Source of the DNA: Streptomyces albipurpureus
Lineage (GTDB): Bacteria; Actinomycetota; Actinomycetes; Streptomycetales; Streptomycetaceae
NCBI RefSeq assembly: GCF_023701525.1
Contig: NZ_JAMQAW010000011.1
Coordinates: 22,809-86,808 of the forward strand
Direction: 5' to 3'
DNA length: 64,000 nucleotides
Part shown: positions 63,117 to 64,000 of the stretch, piece after piece
Layout of the letters: every line of letters starts with the position of its first letter
Position numbering within the stretch: the stretch's first letter is position 1
The notes under the pieces: generated by a model
Database searches by the model: none
Told to the model about the DNA's origin: nothing
What the model saw: the letters and a program-made list of their open reading frames with translations, nothing else
Translations under genes and position numbers: made by a program

Positions 63117-64000
63117 GCGGTCACCCGGCCGGCGGCACCGATCCGCCCCAGGAGCGCGTCGTAGCTGTCCAGGCAGCCCTCGGTGCCGTACCGGGCCCGG
63201 GTGGCCCGGCCGCCCTCGGCCCGCTGCCGCGGTGAGAGGGTGGCGGCCCCCAGGAGGGCGGTGGCGAGGGCGACGATGTCACCGGGCGGGAAGAGCCGGC
63301 CGAATCCGGTGCTGGTGACCGGTACCCGCATGCCGGGGGCATCACTGGCGACCGATGGAACGCCCATCATCATCGCCTCGGTCTGCGAGATGCCAAAGGA
63401 CTCCTCGGCCACCGATGGCAGCGCGAAGACGTCCAACGACGAGTAGAACGCGGCGATTTGACGCTCGGGCAGGAATCCGGTGAAGCGAATCCGCGGGTCG
63501 TCCGCGGAGCGTTCGCGCAGCGCGCCGACCACGCTGCCGCCGGCCACCTTGGAGTAGTCCCCCGCGATCAGGAGCCGGGCGGCGGGGTCCTCGATGGTGC
63601 GGAAGGCGTCGACCAGGTGGTGCAGGCCCTTCTCGGGGGCGATCCGCCCCAGGAACCCGAAGTGCGGGCCCGGCCCCTCCCGGAAGGTGGCGGGGGCCGG
63701 CTGCCGCTCGCGGCAGGGCGGGGCGATCGCGGCGAGCCGGTCACGCATGAGCGGCCAGTGACGGGAGTGCTCGGCGTGGTCAGCGTTGTTGACCACGACG
63801 GCGGCGGACCGGCGCAGCGCGGTGGCCACCGAGGCGTCCACGACGCGGACTTGGGGTCCGGCGAGGCGACCGGGCGGCAGCCAGACGTCGTCGTGGTGGG
63901 TGGTGATCACGGGCGTACGCCCCGCCAACAGGGCCAGCGGGCCCGCCTCCAGCATCGGAAGGTGGATGTTGACGGCACGGGAGGCGCGGGCCAGCCGGGC
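63113..64000 (-). CDS. glycosyltransferase family 4 (5' end beyond window)
   Basis: At least 295 residues of a GT4/GT-B glycosyltransferase. The frame is open through the window edge and the upstream part (LARASRAVNIHLPMLEAGPL) is clearly coding, so the gene is cut by the window. The nucleotide-sugar domain shows HFGFLGRIAPEKGLHHLVDA, RFTGFLPERQIAAFYSSLDV and the E-x7-E block SVAEESFGISQTEAMMMGVP. It should transfer a sugar from a nucleotide donor in the cytosol. It heads the GT/EEP/aldo-keto reductase group. Confidence 0.9.
   Translation of the reverse strand, partial: ARLARASRAVNIHLPMLEAGPLALLAGRTPVITTHHDDVWLPPGRLAGPQVRVVDASVATALRRSAAVVVNNADHAEHSRHWPLMRDRLAAIAPPCRERQPAPATFREGPGPHFGFLGRIAPEKGLHHLVDAFRTIEDPAARLLIAGDYSKVAGGSVVGALRERSADDPRIRFTGFLPERQIAAFYSSLDVFALPSVAEESFGISQTEAMMMGVPSVASDAPGMRVPVTSTGFGRLFPPGDIVALATALLGAATLSPRQRAEGGRATRARYGTEGCLDSYDALLGRIGAAGRVTA

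Overview
The window is high-GC DNA with GTG starts, ATGA/GTGA gene overlaps and actinomycete-type families (DtxR/DmdR iron boxes, a MerR-like gene beside cspA, Tat-lipoprotein binding proteins, STAND-type WD40 proteins). It is almost certainly a Streptomyces or close relative. The many truncated genes, IS remnants and an integrase fragment suggest a chromosome arm or another plastic region. No tRNA, rRNA or CRISPR array was seen.

Region 1 (1-9.5 kb) is a CoA-thioester catabolic cluster. A minus-strand operon encodes an ACAD10/11-type acyl-CoA dehydrogenase, an alpha-methylacyl-CoA racemase with all three catalytic residues, an LCAD-type acyl-CoA dehydrogenase and an APH-fold kinase of the ACAD10/LvaA type. 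It faces an SDR and an acyl-CoA synthetase. Two matching operator-like palindromes lie between the arms. The parts resemble the levulinate (lva) logic: activate, reduce, phosphorylate the 4-hydroxyl, eliminate phosphate. An Asp/Glu/hydantoin racemase-family protein and a SnoaL-like protein lie downstream.

Region 2 (9.5-20.7 kb) mixes intact modules (ABC-2 exporter with divergent NarL-type two-component system; Gfo/Idh/MocA oxidoreductase) with scars: an asparagine-synthase fragment joined to a frameshifted phosphotransferase, a TniQ-like fragment joined to a nonsense-mutated ISL3 transposase, a GntR remnant, and a ROK regulator joined to an alcohol-dehydrogenase tail.

Region 3 (20.7-35.2 kb) looks like a conflict or defence island. 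It holds a Trypco1 protein translationally coupled to a 1470-residue trypsin/nSTAND/TM/WD40 protein, a mosaic of fragments (cspA with a nonsense codon fused in frame to a PEP-utilising domain, IS pieces, an FtsX tail), an HTH/TM/beta-propeller protein facing two secreted endonuclease/exonuclease/phosphatase-family proteins, and an integrase tail abutting a monooxygenase tail.

Region 4 (35.2-45.2 kb) carries pirin, a TPR protein, a TetR regulator with a perfect inverted-repeat operator, a six-gene oligopeptide ABC operon led by a DUF1684 protein, a tyrosine phosphatase and a PpiB-type cyclophilin.

Region 5 (45.2-56.7 kb) is an iron/siderophore locus: two Tat-lipoprotein binding proteins, a siderophore-interacting protein, two FecCD permeases and a FecE-like ATPase in one operon, a divergent heterodimeric ABC exporter, an AraC regulator and two iron boxes. 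A 16-bp tandem array sits inside the operon. No siderophore biosynthesis gene is present.

Region 6 (56.9-64 kb) has an FAD amine-oxidase-like enzyme, an MMPL transporter, an aldo/keto reductase, a membrane-anchored EEP-family protein and a glycosyltransferase cut by the window edge.
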